A stretch of DNA of 64,000 bases, taken from assembly GCF_003288905.1 (NCBI RefSeq), contig NZ_NHYL01000006.1, positions 29,698 to 93,697 on the forward strand, given 5' to 3'. The position numbers and the translations under genes were made by a program. The notes below the pieces were generated by a model that did no database searches, had not been told where the DNA came from, and saw only the letters and a list, made by a program, of their open reading frames with translations. This document shows positions 34,427-44,398 of the stretch, piece after piece; position 1 is the stretch's first letter; the number at the start of each line of letters is the position of its first letter. Source of the DNA: Helicobacter sp. 11-8110. Lineage in GTDB: Bacteria > Campylobacterota > Campylobacteria > Campylobacterales > Helicobacteraceae.

Positions 34427-36217
34427 ATGGAAGTTGCAAATATTAATACGCCTATTGCAGTTATGTTTGTTGCTTATGCAGCTTTAATGTTGTTTATAGG
34501 TTTTTATTTTTATCGACAAAACAAAAGTAGCGAAGATTATTTTTTGGGTGGTCGTTCAATGGGTCCTGTGGTTTCAGCTCTAAGCGCTGGAGCTTCGGAT
34601 ATGAGTGGATGGTTGCTTATGGGCTTACCTGGGGCTTTGTATGTAAGTGGATTTATTGATAGTTACATTGCCATTGGTTTGACTATAGGAGCTAGTTTGA
34701 ATTGGATTTTTGTAGCCAAAAGACTTCGCATTTACACAAGTGTTGTAGCCGATTCATTAACTATTCCGGATTATTTTGAAACACGCTTTAGTGATGATAA
34801 ACATATCTTACGCGTAGTTTGTGCGGTAGTGATTCTTATTTTCTTTACTTTTTATGTTTCATCAGGACTTGTAAGTGGGGCAAAACTCTTTGAAGAAGTT
34901 TTTGGGATTAAATATTCTTATGCGCTTTCTACAGGAACTTTAATTATTGTGGCTTATACCTTTTTTGGAGGTTATAAGGCAGTGTGTTGGACAGATATGA
35001 TTCAGGGTTTATTAATGCTTTTAGCACTTGTTGCTTTGCCAGTTGTAATGCTTTCACACATTGGAGGTTTGAGTGAGGCAAAGAAATACATTAGCCTTTC
35101 TGATGATTCAAGTAAAAAGATTGTCGAAATTCAAGCGCAAATCCCAGATATACTAAGCAATCTTGAAACTGCAGAATCTCAAGAAAAGATACAATCACTA
35201 ATTGCAGCACTCAAAAATACTCAAGATCGTAATATTAGTGCTACTAATCTTGATAAAAATCTTAGAAATGATGCACAGATTTTAATACTGTTTAATCAAG
35301 ATCTAAATTCTTTAGTTACTTCAAGAGATTTTGCTAAAAGGCTTGAATTGGCAGTAGAAACAAATGATGGTGAAACTTTAAATTCATTGCTTTTGGTATT
35401 TTCAAAAATATCTTTTGTAGCAAAAGAGAGATTGCAATGGTTTAGTGGCGTATCATTGGTGGGTATTATTTCTGCTCTTGCTTGGGGGCTTGGTTATTTT
35501 GGACAGCCTCATATTCTCGTGCGCTTTATGTCGATCCGATCTACTAGAGATATTCCGCAAGCAACATTTATTGGTATAGGTTGGATGGTAATTTGTCTTG
35601 TTGCAGCTTGTTTTATTGGTATGCTAGGTGTAGCTTATATTAATAAATTTAACCTTACTTTAGCAGATCCAGAGAGGATTTTTATTGTAATGTCTCAGTT
35701 ATTGTTTAATCCTTGGATGGCAGGAATCTTGTTGAGTGCAATTTTGGCGGCTATTATGAGCACAGCTAGTTCGCAATTACTTGTTTCTAGCTCAACAATT
35801 GCAGAGGATTTTTATAAAAAGATTTTCAAACAAGAAGCTTCAAATGCTATGGTGTTGCGCCTAGGTAAGATTGGGGTGCTTGTGGTTGCTTTGATTGCCT
35901 TTGTTATCTCTACTGATAAAGATTCTAGCGTTTTAAGTATTGTTGCATACGCTTGGGCTGGATTTGGAGCATCTTTTGGTTCGGTGATGGTTTTCTCTCT
36001 CTTTTGGAGTAGAATGACAAGAATTGGTGCAATTGCTGGAATGATTAGTGGTGCAGCTGTAGTAGTGCTATGGAAACAATTTTTTGCCCATACGGGTATC
36101 TATGAAATTATTCCAGGGTTTTTAGTGGCTTCTTTTGCTATTATTGTTTTTAGTCTTGTGAGCAATGTGCGACCTGGGACTAAAGCTGCTTATCAAAAAA
36201 TGCTAGAAAATCTTTAA
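34427..36217 (+). CDS. putP: Sodium/proline symporter PutP with enlarged loop
   Basis: 596 residues, about 95-100 more than E. coli or H. pylori PutP. The SSS signature is clear: [22 protein letters not shown] (~41-61) carries the Na+/proline site, and [17 protein letters not shown] text follows at ~353. The extra sequence lies between TM helices VI and VII (about residues 222-338), is hydrophilic and helical, rich in Asp/Asn/Leu, and by the known topology would be periplasmic. Co-transcribed with putA, so it feeds proline to PutA. AAAAGGAG before the ATG. Confidence 0.95.
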   Translation: MEVANINTPIAVMFVAYAALMLFIGFYFYRQNKSSEDYFLGGRSMGPVVSALSAGASDMSGWLLMGLPGALYVSGFIDSYIAIGLTIGASLNWIFVAKRLRIYTSVVADSLTIPDYFETRFSDDKHILRVVCAVVILIFFTFYVSSGLVSGAKLFEEVFGIKYSYALSTGTLIIVAYTFFGGYKAVCWTDMIQGLLMLLALVALPVVMLSHIGGLSEAKKYISLSDDSSKKIVEIQAQIPDILSNLETAESQEKIQSLIAALKNTQDRNISATNLDKNLRNDAQILILFNQDLNSLVTSRDFAKRLELAVETNDGETLNSLLLVFSKISFVAKERLQWFSGVSLVGIISALAWGLGYFGQPHILVRFMSIRSTRDIPQATFIGIGWMVICLVAACFIGMLGVAYINKFNLTLADPERIFIVMSQLLFNPWMAGILLSAILAAIMSTASSQLLVSSSTIAEDFYKKIFKQEASNAMVLRLGKIGVLVVALIAFVISTDKDSSVLSIVAYAWAGFGASFGSVMVFSLFWSRMTRIGAIAGMISGAAVVVLWKQFFAHTGIYEIIPGFLVASFAIIVFSLVSNVRPGTKAAYQKMLENL

Positions 36218-36218
36218 G

Positions 36219-36246
36219 CTAGAAGCTTTTAAGCTTCTAGGCTTTT
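36219..36246 (+). terminator. Bidirectional terminator between putP and the CitE-like gene
   Basis: CTAGAAGCTT (36219-36228) and AAGCTTCTAG (36231-36240) are perfect 10-bp arms with a 2-nt gap (a tetraloop in practice), followed on the plus strand by GCTTTT. It begins 2 bp after the putP stop, and the convergent gene ends 5 bp beyond, so it may serve both. Confidence 0.6.
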
Positions 36247-37081
36247 AGTATTTTCTTTCCAAAATACCTTGTGCTTTTTTAATCATAGGAAGATCTATAA
36301 CATTACCTTCAAAACTAAATGGTTCTCCTTTGTGAAGTTTTGATAGTTGTATGACTTCTTTTGCCCATTCAATTTGGTTATTACCTTGAGCAAAAATTGT
36401 ATTGATAATTGAGAGTTGATTTGGATAAAAAGTTAATGATCCACCAAAGCCCATAGAATAAGCCAATTCCATATTTGCTTTAAGTCTTGATTCATCTCTA
36501 GTATTAGGGAAAACACGGTTGATTGGAGCTAAAAGATTGTTGATTCTGCTTGATAGAGCTATTTGTGTGCGCACATAATTGAGCATAAAGTCCTTGCCAT
36601 CACCATCTCTTAATCCTAGATCTAAAATCATATCAAATGCCCCAAAAGCAAGTTGTTTGACATTAGGCTGTGAAGCGGTGATATTGATGTTTTGCACTCC
36701 TATTGCGCTTTCAATAAGCAAAAGCAATGGAATCTTTTCAAGTGCTACATTAACAGCTTCTACATGTTCTTTTTGCTCGGTTTTGGCTAGCATAACGCCA
36801 TGGAGTTTTTCTAAGCCAAGTTCTTTTAAAAACTTCATATCATCTTCAAAAAATGGGCTTTGTGCATCATTGATACGCACAAAAAATTTGTATTGACTAT
36901 TTTGTTTGCAAAAATTTAAAATGTTAGTCCTACCTTCATCTTTGCGATCTTTTGGAACAGAATCTTCTATATCCAAAATAATGGCATCTGCTTCACTTTC
37001 AAAACCGGGTTTAAAATTTTCAGGTTTAATGCTAGAAACAAAAAGAAGACTTTTTGCCTTGGGGTAAGTTGAATTAGACAT
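36245..37081 (-). CDS. HpcH/HpaI-family (CitE-like) aldolase/lyase
   Basis: 278 residues with a TIM-barrel CitE pattern: L-D-I-E-D-S-V (about residues 35-41) holds the Mg2+-binding acidic residues, F-V-R-I-N is the substrate strand, and L-L-I-E-S-A-I-G and A-F-G-A-F-D-M follow. Family members cleave citryl-, malyl- or citramalyl-CoA. The companion citrate lyase genes (citD, citF) are not present, so an orphan citramalyl-/malyl-CoA lyase-type role is more likely than citrate fermentation. It stands alone, converging on putP. Confidence 0.85.
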   Translation of the reverse strand: MSNSTYPKAKSLLFVSSIKPENFKPGFESEADAIILDIEDSVPKDRKDEGRTNILNFCKQNSQYKFFVRINDAQSPFFEDDMKFLKELGLEKLHGVMLAKTEQKEHVEAVNVALEKIPLLLLIESAIGVQNINITASQPNVKQLAFGAFDMILDLGLRDGDGKDFMLNYVRTQIALSSRINNLLAPINRVFPNTRDESRLKANMELAYSMGFGGSLTFYPNQLSIINTIFAQGNNQIEWAKEVIQLSKLHKGEPFSFEGNVIDLPMIKKAQGILERKY

Positions 37082-37174
37082 TGGAGTATCCTTAAAAAAG
37101 TGTGTAATCTATGATAGATGTGGCAGGGATTATAGCAAAAAATACAAAAATCTTTGAACTTTTTTAGTAAAAAA

Positions 37175-38641
37175 TTATTGAATATAATGCGCTCCAATTG
37201 ATTCTTCGCGTTTAAGTGCGGATTGAATGATATTTTGCGCTGTTAAAAGGCGTAATTTTAGTAATCTTCCAATTCCACTTTGTAACATTACCTCCACTCC
37301 ACCCAAGGCTTCATTTAAGCCGCTTTTTTTGCGAATAATTCCGACTTTATTCCACATTAAATGGCGTAAAAGGGCTTTTAGATTCTCATCTTGTTCTTTT
37401 TGGAGAATTTGTGTATGCAAAGGGAATTCTCTAATCTTAAAAGAGAGGCTATTAGCCAAAATATCTTGAGTGGCACGGCGAGAAAAAACCAGTCCTTCTA
37501 AAAGAGAGTTTGAAGCAAGGCGATTAGCTCCATGCACACCTGTGCAGGCACATTCTCCCACTGCATAGAGATTTTGCATTCCTAGAACTTTGCCCACATT
37601 GTCTGTTTGGATTCCTCCCATACAATAATGGAATGCAGGAGAAATGGGAACTCTATTTTTTGGAACATCAAAGCCTGCAGAATTAAGATTGCGTGCAATA
37701 TTTGGAAAACGCTCATAAAAAAAGTCTTTATCAAAGGCGCTAAAATCTAAATAAACTTCTAATTCTTCTGGTTTTGCGTTAGGGTATTTTTCTTTGAGTT
37801 TGAGTTTGTAGTCAAAAATAGAGCGTGCAACCTTATCGCGCGGTGCAAGTTCGCCTTTAGAATCATAGTCAAATAAAAATCGTTTGCCCCAAAAATCCAC
37901 TACAAATGCACCCTCTCCACGCAAAGCTTCGCTTAAAAGCATTTTTCTTGCGTGTGTTGTTTGAACAAAAACTGTGGGGTGGAATTGTAGCATTTCCATA
38001 TCTTTAAGTTTTAAACCATTTTCCAAAATCATTCCATGCAATTCACTTGAAATGGTATAGGCATTTGTATGGTATTCAAAAAGTGCGCCAACTCCACCAC
38101 TAGCTAAAATAACATTATTAGCATAGAGATTATAGTTTCCTCGTTTGGTTAGCACACTCACACCACAGCAATGATCATCATCAATAAGCAATTCAGTAAC
38201 ACTAGCATTTTTCCATAAAGTATGTGTGATTTGTGCAATTAAATGGCTATGTAGCACACGACCTGTGCAGTCTCCACCAGCGTGAATAATTCTTGAAGTG
38301 CTATGAGCAGCTTCTTTAGTAAAGAGTAGATTCCCATTAGAATCTCTATCAAAAGGCGTTTGGCGTATAATTAAATCTTCTAAGACTTCCAAGCTTTCTT
38401 TGCTAAGAGTGGCAACAGCATCTTCATTGCACATTCCTGCTCCAGCTTTTAGAGTGTCTGTGATATGTAAGGGGATATCTGCTTGATTTTTGGCAACGGC
38501 AATTCCACCTTGTGCATAAAAGGTATTGCACTCCCAAGGCTGATCTTTGCAGAGAATAAGCACTTTAAGTTTTTTGGGAAGATTTAAGGCTGCATATAGT
38601 CCAGCAATCCCAGCGCCAACAATAATCACATCATATTGCAT
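37175..38641 (-). CDS. nadB: L-aspartate oxidase
   Basis: 488 residues. FAD-binding G-A-G-I-A-G-L at residues 9-15; the flavoprotein-family core contains H-x-x-x-R and the R-G-E-G-A motif near residue 240; G-A-N-R-L-A-S-N-S-L-L-E-G-L-V-F near 370 is diagnostic of NadB over fumarate reductase. It oxidises aspartate to iminoaspartate for quinolinate/NAD synthesis. nadA and nadC are not adjacent. A tiny lipoprotein gene lies 9 bp upstream in the same direction. Confidence 0.93.
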   Translation of the reverse strand: MQYDVIIVGAGIAGLYAALNLPKKLKVLILCKDQPWECNTFYAQGGIAVAKNQADIPLHITDTLKAGAGMCNEDAVATLSKESLEVLEDLIIRQTPFDRDSNGNLLFTKEAAHSTSRIIHAGGDCTGRVLHSHLIAQITHTLWKNASVTELLIDDDHCCGVSVLTKRGNYNLYANNVILASGGVGALFEYHTNAYTISSELHGMILENGLKLKDMEMLQFHPTVFVQTTHARKMLLSEALRGEGAFVVDFWGKRFLFDYDSKGELAPRDKVARSIFDYKLKLKEKYPNAKPEELEVYLDFSAFDKDFFYERFPNIARNLNSAGFDVPKNRVPISPAFHYCMGGIQTDNVGKVLGMQNLYAVGECACTGVHGANRLASNSLLEGLVFSRRATQDILANSLSFKIREFPLHTQILQKEQDENLKALLRHLMWNKVGIIRKKSGLNEALGGVEVMLQSGIGRLLKLRLLTAQNIIQSALKREESIGAHYIQ

Positions 38642-38650
38642 AAAAATCCT

Positions 38651-38773
38651 TTATTGTATTTGCTCGCTTTTTGGGTTAAATGGATCGTCTTTGAAGCCAC
38701 AACCTACTAATAAAAAAGCAACAAGATGTGCTATAATTATGCAATGAAAAAAGCGTGTGAAATTTTGTCTCAT
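38651..38773 (-). CDS. Tiny predicted lipoprotein (40 aa)
   Basis: A 40-codon ATG frame on the minus strand. It has a hydrophobic signal helix (~8-24) ending in a lipobox-like L-V-G-C, with Cys at 25, and a short polar tail starting C-G-F-K-D-D-P-F. The C-G-x-K-x-x-P pattern recalls the LptM/YifL family of outer-membrane lipoproteins that assist LptDE. It sits 9 bp before nadB and overlaps the start region of the divergent gene at 38744, so one of the two may have a later start. Ribosome site is weak. Confidence 0.5.
   Translation of the reverse strand: MRQNFTRFFHCIIIAHLVAFLLVGCGFKDDPFNPKSEQIQ
38729..38737 (+). promoter_or_regulatory. Extended -10 promoter element before the uvrC operon
   Basis: TGCTATAAT, same as the element at 11137. 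The expected start of transcription (about 38744) coincides with the ATG of the next gene, so its mRNA would be nearly leaderless unless a second promoter is used. This supports choosing 38744 rather than 38726 as start. Confidence 0.5.
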
Positions 38774-39184
38774 CTTTACAATAATCCTTTGTATAAAAAA
38801 TTATCTCAACATCAACAAATTCAGCATTTTATCGTGATGTTACCCTTTAGTTTGCGCCAAGGGATTCATTTTTGTTATAGTAAAAATAGCATTTTATATT
38901 TCGTTCTTAAGCATCCCTGTTTTAAACAAGAGTTTGATTATAAACTAACAATTATAAAGCAGTTATTAAAACAATATCAAAAAATTCAAAACAAATTGCT
39001 TGATATTAAGGATTTAAAGGCGTTTGTGAGTAAAAGTGCTTATCAAAAATCCTTGCAAGAATCAACACATAAAGTTGCTAGTTATGGTGAATTATCTAGT
39101 GGAGAATTTGAAAATTTAGCAAAAAATCAAGAAATTTATGAAATCTTTGAAGAAATTAAAAAAGCGATTGTATGCAATCATTAG
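38744..39184 (+). CDS. Conserved hypothetical protein upstream of uvrC (HP0820-like, possibly DUF721/DciA-like)
   Basis: About 146 residues, basic. The central part has the layout of the DUF721 family: an early L-x-x-L-Y-x-x-P-L helix, a hydrophobic strand Y-F-V-L-K-H-P (near 60) and I-K-Q-L-L-K-Q-Y. DUF721 includes DciA, a replicative-helicase loader, but assignment by eye is weak. H. pylori also has a small conserved gene (HP0820) directly before uvrC. It overlaps uvrC by 13 bp, showing coupled translation. A frame start at 38726 would lie inside the -10 element and is rejected. Confidence 0.7.
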   Translation: MKKACEILSHLYNNPLYKKLSQHQQIQHFIVMLPFSLRQGIHFCYSKNSILYFVLKHPCFKQEFDYKLTIIKQLLKQYQKIQNKLLDIKDLKAFVSKSAYQKSLQESTHKVASYGELSSGEFENLAKNQEIYEIFEEIKKAIVCNH

Positions 39185-41010
39185 AACAAAAGTTATCGCC
39201 CCTTAATGATACTTTACTTGAAATCCTAAAGAAACTTCCTAGTCAAAGTGGAGTGTATCATTATTTTGATAGTGAGGGGAGATTGCTTTATGTAGGAAAA
39301 GCAAAAAATCTAAAAAATCGCGTAAAGAGTTATTTTCGATTCACTCCTAAGCTTTCTGTAGCACCAAACTTAAGCGCTAGAATTACGCAAATGGTTTCAC
39401 AGATTGCTTTTATGCGTTATATTGTGGTAGAAAATGAAAATGATGCCTTGATTTTGGAGAATTCATTTATTAAGCAGCTTAAACCCAAATACAATATCCT
39501 TTTGCGAGATGATAAGACTTACCCTTATTTGTGCGTAGATATGTCCGTTGATTTTCCGCGTATTGTGCTAACAAGAAAGATTCTAAAAAGCCCAAATATT
39601 CGTTATTTTGGACCTTATTCTAGTGGTGCTAGGGATTTATTAGATTCGCTTTATGAAGTTTTTACTCTTGCACAAAAAGAAAGTTGTCTTAAGGGAAAAA
39701 AAGCTTGTTTGTTTTATCAGATTAAGCGTTGTTTAGCTCCTTGTGAGGGTAAAGTGAGCAAGGAAGCTTATCAAGAGATTTTACAAAAGGCTTTAGAATG
39801 TATCCATAATCCCAAAAAAATCTTAAGTATTTTAGAAAAAAAAATGGAATTTTTATCTGAAAATTTGCGGTTTGAAGAAGCTATGGTGCTAAGGGATAGG
39901 ATTAGCAAAATCAAGCAAATTAATCCGCTCTCAAGCGTGGATTTTGCAAGAATGGAGGATTTGGATATTTTTGCTTTGGAGAGTGAAGGGAATAGAGGCG
40001 TTTTGGTGAAATTTTTTGTGCGTGAGGGGAGGGTTGTCTCTAGTGCGAGTAATGTTATTAAAAGTCAATATGAGATAAATTTTGAAGAAGTTTATACGCA
40101 AAGTTTGATTAATTATTATAGTAACACACTTCCTATCAAGCCAAAACAGGTTTTGATACCTTATAATTTTGGCGAAAAAAGAGAGGAATTAGAAGCGTTT
40201 TTAGTTAAGCAATTAGGAAAGAAAATCCCTATCCATTTTCCAAAAAGTGGAGATAAAAAGAAGCTTTGTGATTTGGCATTGCAAAATGCTAGAGAAACCT
40301 TGAAAATTAATGTTACTAATGAAGAAGCTTTATTGTTAGCATTAAAAGAGCTTTTTTCTCTTCAAAGCATTCCTTATAAAATTGAAATTTTTGATACTTC
40401 TCATCATAGAGGAAAGCAGTGTGTGGGAGCTATGGTGGTTTATGAAGAAGGGTTTATTAAAGAATCTTATCGGCATTATTTACTAGAAGGCAGTGATGAA
40501 TACTCTCAAATGCGCGAAATGCTAGAGCGTCGAATCGCAGATTTTAGCATTGATTCACCACCGGATTTGTGGGTGCTTGATGGGGGGATTGGGCAAATTA
40601 ATTTAGCCAAAGATTTGCTAAGTAGCGTAGGAGTAAATCTTGAAGTCATAGGTATTGCCAAAGAAAAGCTTGATGCCAAAGCCCATAGGGCAAAGGGTAG
40701 GGCGCTAGATATTTTGCGTGATGAAAAAAAACAAGAATACCGATTAAGTAGTAGCGATAAGCGTTTGCAGTTTTTGCAAAAATTGCGTGATGAAGCGCAC
40801 AGATTTGCTATCACATTCCACCAAAAGCAAAAACAAAAAACAATGCAACAAAGCAAAATTTTAGAGATTAAAGGCATAGGCAAAGCAACTCAAAAGCGAC
40901 TTTTATCCTATTTTGGAAGTTTTGAAGCAATCAAAGAAGCTAGTTTGGAAGAGTTAGAAAAGGTGCTTTCAAAAAATCTAGCCAAAAGTGTGTATGAGTG
41001 CTTAAAATAA
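39172..41010 (+). CDS. uvrC: Excinuclease ABC subunit C
   Basis: 612 residues. The N-terminal GIY-YIG nuclease shows G-V-Y-H-Y-F and L-Y-V-G-K-A-K-N-L-K-N-R (about residues 24-53) for the 3' incision. A UVR motif lies near 225 (L-R-F-E-E-A-M-V-L-R-D). The RNase H-like C-terminal nuclease for the 5' incision begins near 400 (F-D-T-S-H-H-R-G). Two helix-hairpin-helix motifs end the protein. Four Cys in the linker (near 165-190, ...S-C-L-K-G...C-L-F...C-L-A-P-C) may bind a cluster or zinc, as in other UvrC. Part of nucleotide-excision repair with UvrA/B. Confidence 0.97.
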   Translation: MQSLEQKLSPLNDTLLEILKKLPSQSGVYHYFDSEGRLLYVGKAKNLKNRVKSYFRFTPKLSVAPNLSARITQMVSQIAFMRYIVVENENDALILENSFIKQLKPKYNILLRDDKTYPYLCVDMSVDFPRIVLTRKILKSPNIRYFGPYSSGARDLLDSLYEVFTLAQKESCLKGKKACLFYQIKRCLAPCEGKVSKEAYQEILQKALECIHNPKKILSILEKKMEFLSENLRFEEAMVLRDRISKIKQINPLSSVDFARMEDLDIFALESEGNRGVLVKFFVREGRVVSSASNVIKSQYEINFEEVYTQSLINYYSNTLPIKPKQVLIPYNFGEKREELEAFLVKQLGKKIPIHFPKSGDKKKLCDLALQNARETLKINVTNEEALLLALKELFSLQSIPYKIEIFDTSHHRGKQCVGAMVVYEEGFIKESYRHYLLEGSDEYSQMREMLERRIADFSIDSPPDLWVLDGGIGQINLAKDLLSSVGVNLEVIGIAKEKLDAKAHRAKGRALDILRDEKKQEYRLSSSDKRLQFLQKLRDEAHRFAITFHQKQKQKTMQQSKILEIKGIGKATQKRLLSYFGSFEAIKEASLEELEKVLSKNLAKSVYECLK

Positions 41011-41016
41011 GCTCTA

Positions 41017-41736
41017 TTATTTACGCCTAGCGACAAATAGTGTGCAGACATTTGCTGAAAATGATTTGGTATAGAGTGGTTCAAAATTATTTTCTTGGAG
41101 TTCTAAATTGAGTTTATTTGCAGTTAAAAACTCTTCAATAGAATCGGGCAAATATTTGTAAGCGCGGTAATTTTTGGAGATGATTCCACCCACAAAGGGT
41201 AAAATATTTTTGGTATAAAAGCCCATAAATTTTTCTAACATTTTAGGATTTTCACATTTAGTAAATTCTAAAATCACCAAAATTCCCCCTTTTTTAAGCA
41301 CCCTTGCAAACTCACTTAGAGCTTTTTTGCGCTCTACTACATTGCGGATTCCATAGGCAATAGAGAGAATATCAAATTCATTATCTAAAAAGGGCAATTT
41401 TGTAGCTTCACATTGTGTAAAATCAATTTGGGGAAGCTTTTTTTTAGCCACTTCTAGCATACCGCTACTTGGATCTGCACCCACGATTTTTTGGAGATTG
41501 ATTCCAGCGTTTTTAGCGTTTTTTTGCCAATGGGTTATCATATCGCCTGTGCCACAAGCTACATCAAGAATCTTTAGAGATTGTAAGTTTTCTGTAGAGA
41601 GATTTTTAAAGGCAAGATTACAAGCCTTTTTTCTCCAAGCAATGTCGATTCCACAGCTCATTACGCGGTTTGCTAAATCATAGCTACTTGCAATATCATC
41701 AAACATTGAAATAATTTTTCGTTGTTTATCACTCAT
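41017..41736 (-). CDS. ubiE: Demethylmenaquinone methyltransferase (UbiE/MenG)
   Basis: 239 residues. SAM-binding D-V-A-C-G-T-G-D-M near residue 58 and the family pattern [13 protein letters not shown], then L-E-F-T-K-C-E and Y-L-P-D-S-I-E-E-F. In Helicobacter, which uses menaquinone, it performs the last C-methylation of demethylmenaquinone. It overlaps argH by 8 bp on the same strand; hemJ follows upstream of argH, making a hemJ-argH-ubiE run. Confidence 0.94.
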   Translation of the reverse strand: MSDKQRKIISMFDDIASSYDLANRVMSCGIDIAWRKKACNLAFKNLSTENLQSLKILDVACGTGDMITHWQKNAKNAGINLQKIVGADPSSGMLEVAKKKLPQIDFTQCEATKLPFLDNEFDILSIAYGIRNVVERKKALSEFARVLKKGGILVILEFTKCENPKMLEKFMGFYTKNILPFVGGIISKNYRAYKYLPDSIEEFLTANKLNLELQENNFEPLYTKSFSANVCTLFVARRK

Positions 41737-43138
41737 GGCATTCTCCGCTTTTAGCGATTTGTAGCCACGCTAATAAACTTTGGATTTGAGTTTGTGTGGC
41801 TTTTGTGGAAGTGCCACCATAAGAATCACGACTATTCATTGAAGCTTCCAAATTTAGTGCATTGTGAGCTTTTGGCGGGATTTTAGAATCAACACTACAA
41901 AGCTCTTGTGCGCTAAGTTGGCTTAAGTCTTTATTGAGACTTTCGGCATAAGCGACCGCTTTTCCGGTGATATGGTGCGCTTCTCTAAAGGGAATATTGC
42001 AGCTTTGCACAAGAAAATCCGCCAAATCAGTTGCGGTTAAATGTCCTTTTTGACAAGCTTCTTTCATTTCTTTGGGATTGATTTGCATTGTTTTTAGTAA
42101 GTCATTTAGAATCTTAAGAGAAATTTCTAAGGTTTCAAAGCTATCAAAAACCCCCTCTTTATCCTCTTGCGTATCTTTATTGTATGCAAGTGGTAAGCCT
42201 TTCATAGTAGTAAGTAGGCTAAAGAGATTCCCATACACACGCCCACTTTTGCCCCTAAGGAGTTCAGGAACATCGGGATTTTTCTTTTGTGGCATAATTG
42301 AGCTTCCAGTTGAATAAGAATCGCTAAGCGTGATGAATCTAAACTCATAGCTACTCCACAAAACAAGCTCTTCTGCCATTCTTGAAATATGCATAGCAAT
42401 CAAGCTTAAATCATAGAGAAAATCAAGTGCAAAATCTCTATCGCTTACGCTATCAGTGGCATTAAGTGTGGGAGCGGTGAAACCTAGTGCTTTTGCAGTG
42501 TAGAATCGATCGGTTTTGTAAGGCGTTCCTGCTAATGCAGCACTCCCTAGTGGGCAGTAATTGTTGCGCTTAAATGAATCACTTAATCGTTCAAAATCTC
42601 TCACAAACATACAAGCATAAGCACACATTAAAAAGCCAAAATTTACAGGTTGTGCGTGTTGGAGATGTGTCATTCCTGGGAGTATGGTTGTGGTATGCAA
42701 ATTGGCAATGTCAAGTAAGGTTTGAATGAGTTCTAAAAGAAGGGCGCGGATTTGTCGATTTGAATCAAGCACAAAAAGGCGAAAATCTAAGGCAACTTGG
42801 TCATTTCTACTGCGTGCAGTGTGAAGTTTTTTGCCCACTTCTCCAATGATTTCTATAAGGCGTTTTTCCACTGCCATATGAATATCTTCATCGCTAATAT
42901 CAAAGGTAAATTCACCTTTTTCTATTTCTGCTTGAATCTGTTCTAAGCCTTGGCAGATTTGCTGTGATTCTTCTTGGGCGAGAATCCCGCAATGGCTAAG
43001 CATTTGCGAATGGACTTTTGAGCCTAAAATATCTTGTTTGTAAAGTTTTTTATCAAAAGGAAGTGAAGCATTAAATAAATCAAGTATTTCAGATGCCTTT
43101 TCTTGGAATCTCCCTCCCCATAATTTATTGTTTTTCAT
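41729..43138 (-). CDS. argH: Argininosuccinate lyase
   Basis: 469 residues, full length. The fumarase-superfamily signature [10 protein letters not shown] is near residue 280; [10 protein letters not shown] near 105 and T-H-L-Q-H-A-Q-P near 155 give the other active-site regions, with catalytic H and S. It releases arginine and fumarate in the last step of arginine synthesis, complementing argJ. It lies 14 bp downstream of hemJ. Confidence 0.97.
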   Translation of the reverse strand: MKNNKLWGGRFQEKASEILDLFNASLPFDKKLYKQDILGSKVHSQMLSHCGILAQEESQQICQGLEQIQAEIEKGEFTFDISDEDIHMAVEKRLIEIIGEVGKKLHTARSRNDQVALDFRLFVLDSNRQIRALLLELIQTLLDIANLHTTTILPGMTHLQHAQPVNFGFLMCAYACMFVRDFERLSDSFKRNNYCPLGSAALAGTPYKTDRFYTAKALGFTAPTLNATDSVSDRDFALDFLYDLSLIAMHISRMAEELVLWSSYEFRFITLSDSYSTGSSIMPQKKNPDVPELLRGKSGRVYGNLFSLLTTMKGLPLAYNKDTQEDKEGVFDSFETLEISLKILNDLLKTMQINPKEMKEACQKGHLTATDLADFLVQSCNIPFREAHHITGKAVAYAESLNKDLSQLSAQELCSVDSKIPPKAHNALNLEASMNSRDSYGGTSTKATQTQIQSLLAWLQIAKSGECHE

Positions 43139-43151
43139 TTTTTAGACCTTT

Positions 43152-43580
43152 TTAGAAGGGTTTGATAATAACAAGGAAAGTAACAATGATTAAAATTAGA
43201 GTTGGCACTTCATTATACATTCGGAAAAACTTTCCGCTTTTTTGGCATCTATCTTCTCTAAAAGCAATCATAAAACGATAGAGACTAAAGTGATAAATCA
43301 CAAGAATCACAATGAGTGAGATTTTTGCGTGAAGCCAACCGCCTTGAAGCCAAGTTGGTTCTAGCATTAAAAGCCAGATTCCAGAGAGTAGTGTGCAGAT
43401 GATTGCTGGGTAGCCGATGAAGTTATAAAGTTTTGATTCTTGGATTTTAATAACTTCACAAAAGCCCTTGTTGTCTTTGTGTTCGGCGTGATAGACAAAA
43501 AGACGCGGCAAGTAAAATAACATAGCCATCCAGCTAACAAAAGAAATAATGTGAAAGATTTTGACATAAAGATAAGTCAT
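43152..43580 (-). CDS. hemJ: HemJ-type protoporphyrinogen IX oxidase
   Basis: 142 residues with four membrane helices. The N-terminal K-x-F-H-I-I-S-F-V-S-W-M carries the conserved His; L-P-R-L-F-V-Y-H-A is the second signature. HemJ oxidises protoporphyrinogen to protoporphyrin in haem synthesis in bacteria lacking HemG/HemY, which fits Helicobacter (H. pylori HP1484 type). In H. pylori it also neighbours a ubiE-like gene (HP1483). Confidence 0.9.
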   Translation of the reverse strand: MTYLYVKIFHIISFVSWMAMLFYLPRLFVYHAEHKDNKGFCEVIKIQESKLYNFIGYPAIICTLLSGIWLLMLEPTWLQGGWLHAKISLIVILVIYHFSLYRFMIAFREDRCQKSGKFFRMYNEVPTLILIIVTFLVIIKPF

Positions 43581-43667
43581 AATGCCCCCTGATTTTTAAG
43601 GTATTTTATTGGGATAAAATTCTATCAAAAGAGACTTAAAGATACGAAAAATTAATGGTATTTTTTG

Positions 43668-43673
43668 TATAAT
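43668..43673 (+). promoter_or_regulatory. -10 promoter element for the amino-acid ABC operon
   Basis: TATAAT within TTTTTTGTATAATTT, 57 bp before the TTG start of the first permease gene. T-rich upstream DNA, as usual in this lineage. No operator recognised. Confidence 0.5.
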
Positions 43674-43729
43674 TTATCTAAAATTATTTGATTAGACTAA
43701 GTTTGTATTGAATCATCTTAAGGATTTTA

Positions 43730-44398
43730 TTGACTGCTTTATATTTAGATTTGGAATTTATTAAAAATGCAATTCCTATTTTTGGAGAAGCTTTGTGGCT
43801 TACTTTGCATTTGTCTTTTTTTGGGATTATATTTTCTATTTTGCTTGGCTTTTTTATTGCTTTGGTGCAATTTTATAGAGTGCGATTTTTAAGCGCGTTA
43901 TGCCAAACTTATATTGAATTATCTCGCAACACCCCTTTGCTTATTCAGCTTTTTTTCTTGTATTATGGATTGCCACAGATTGGATTGCAGCTTACAGGTT
44001 ATACTTGTGCTTTAATTGGAGTTGCTTTTTTGGGTGGAAGTTATATGGCGGAATCTTTTCGTGCAGGGCTAGAATCAGTAGGGAGGATTCAGTTAGAATC
44101 AGGTAGAAGCTTGGGGCTAAGTGAAATGCAATTAATGTTTTATGTGGTATTGCCTCAAAGTTTGGCAGTGAGTTTGCCTTTTATTGGAGCTAATGCTATC
44201 TTTTTACTAAAAGAAACATCAGTGGTGAGCGCGATTGCATTAGCCGATATTTTGTATATCACTAAAGATTTAATCGGCAGCTATTATAAGACAAATGAAA
44301 CGCTTTTATTGCTTGTTTTATGCTATCTTGTCGTACTTTTGCCACTTTCATTTTTATTTTTGGCTTTGGAGAAATACTATAAAAGGAAAATGGCGTAA
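43730..44398 (+). CDS. Polar amino-acid ABC transporter permease
   Basis: 222 residues with about five membrane helices. The EAA loop (E-S-G-R-S-L-G-L-S-E-M-Q near residue 125) is typical of HisM/GlnP-type permeases, and S-R-N-T-P-L-L-I-Q-L near 66 matches them too. The start is TTG: no ATG or GTG is near, and AAGGA lies 7 nt upstream. First gene of a three-gene operon; it overlaps the next gene by 1 nt. Confidence 0.93.
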   Translation: MTALYLDLEFIKNAIPIFGEALWLTLHLSFFGIIFSILLGFFIALVQFYRVRFLSALCQTYIELSRNTPLLIQLFFLYYGLPQIGLQLTGYTCALIGVAFLGGSYMAESFRAGLESVGRIQLESGRSLGLSEMQLMFYVVLPQSLAVSLPFIGANAIFLLKETSVVSAIALADILYITKDLIGSYYKTNETLLLLVLCYLVVLLPLSFLFLALEKYYKRKMA

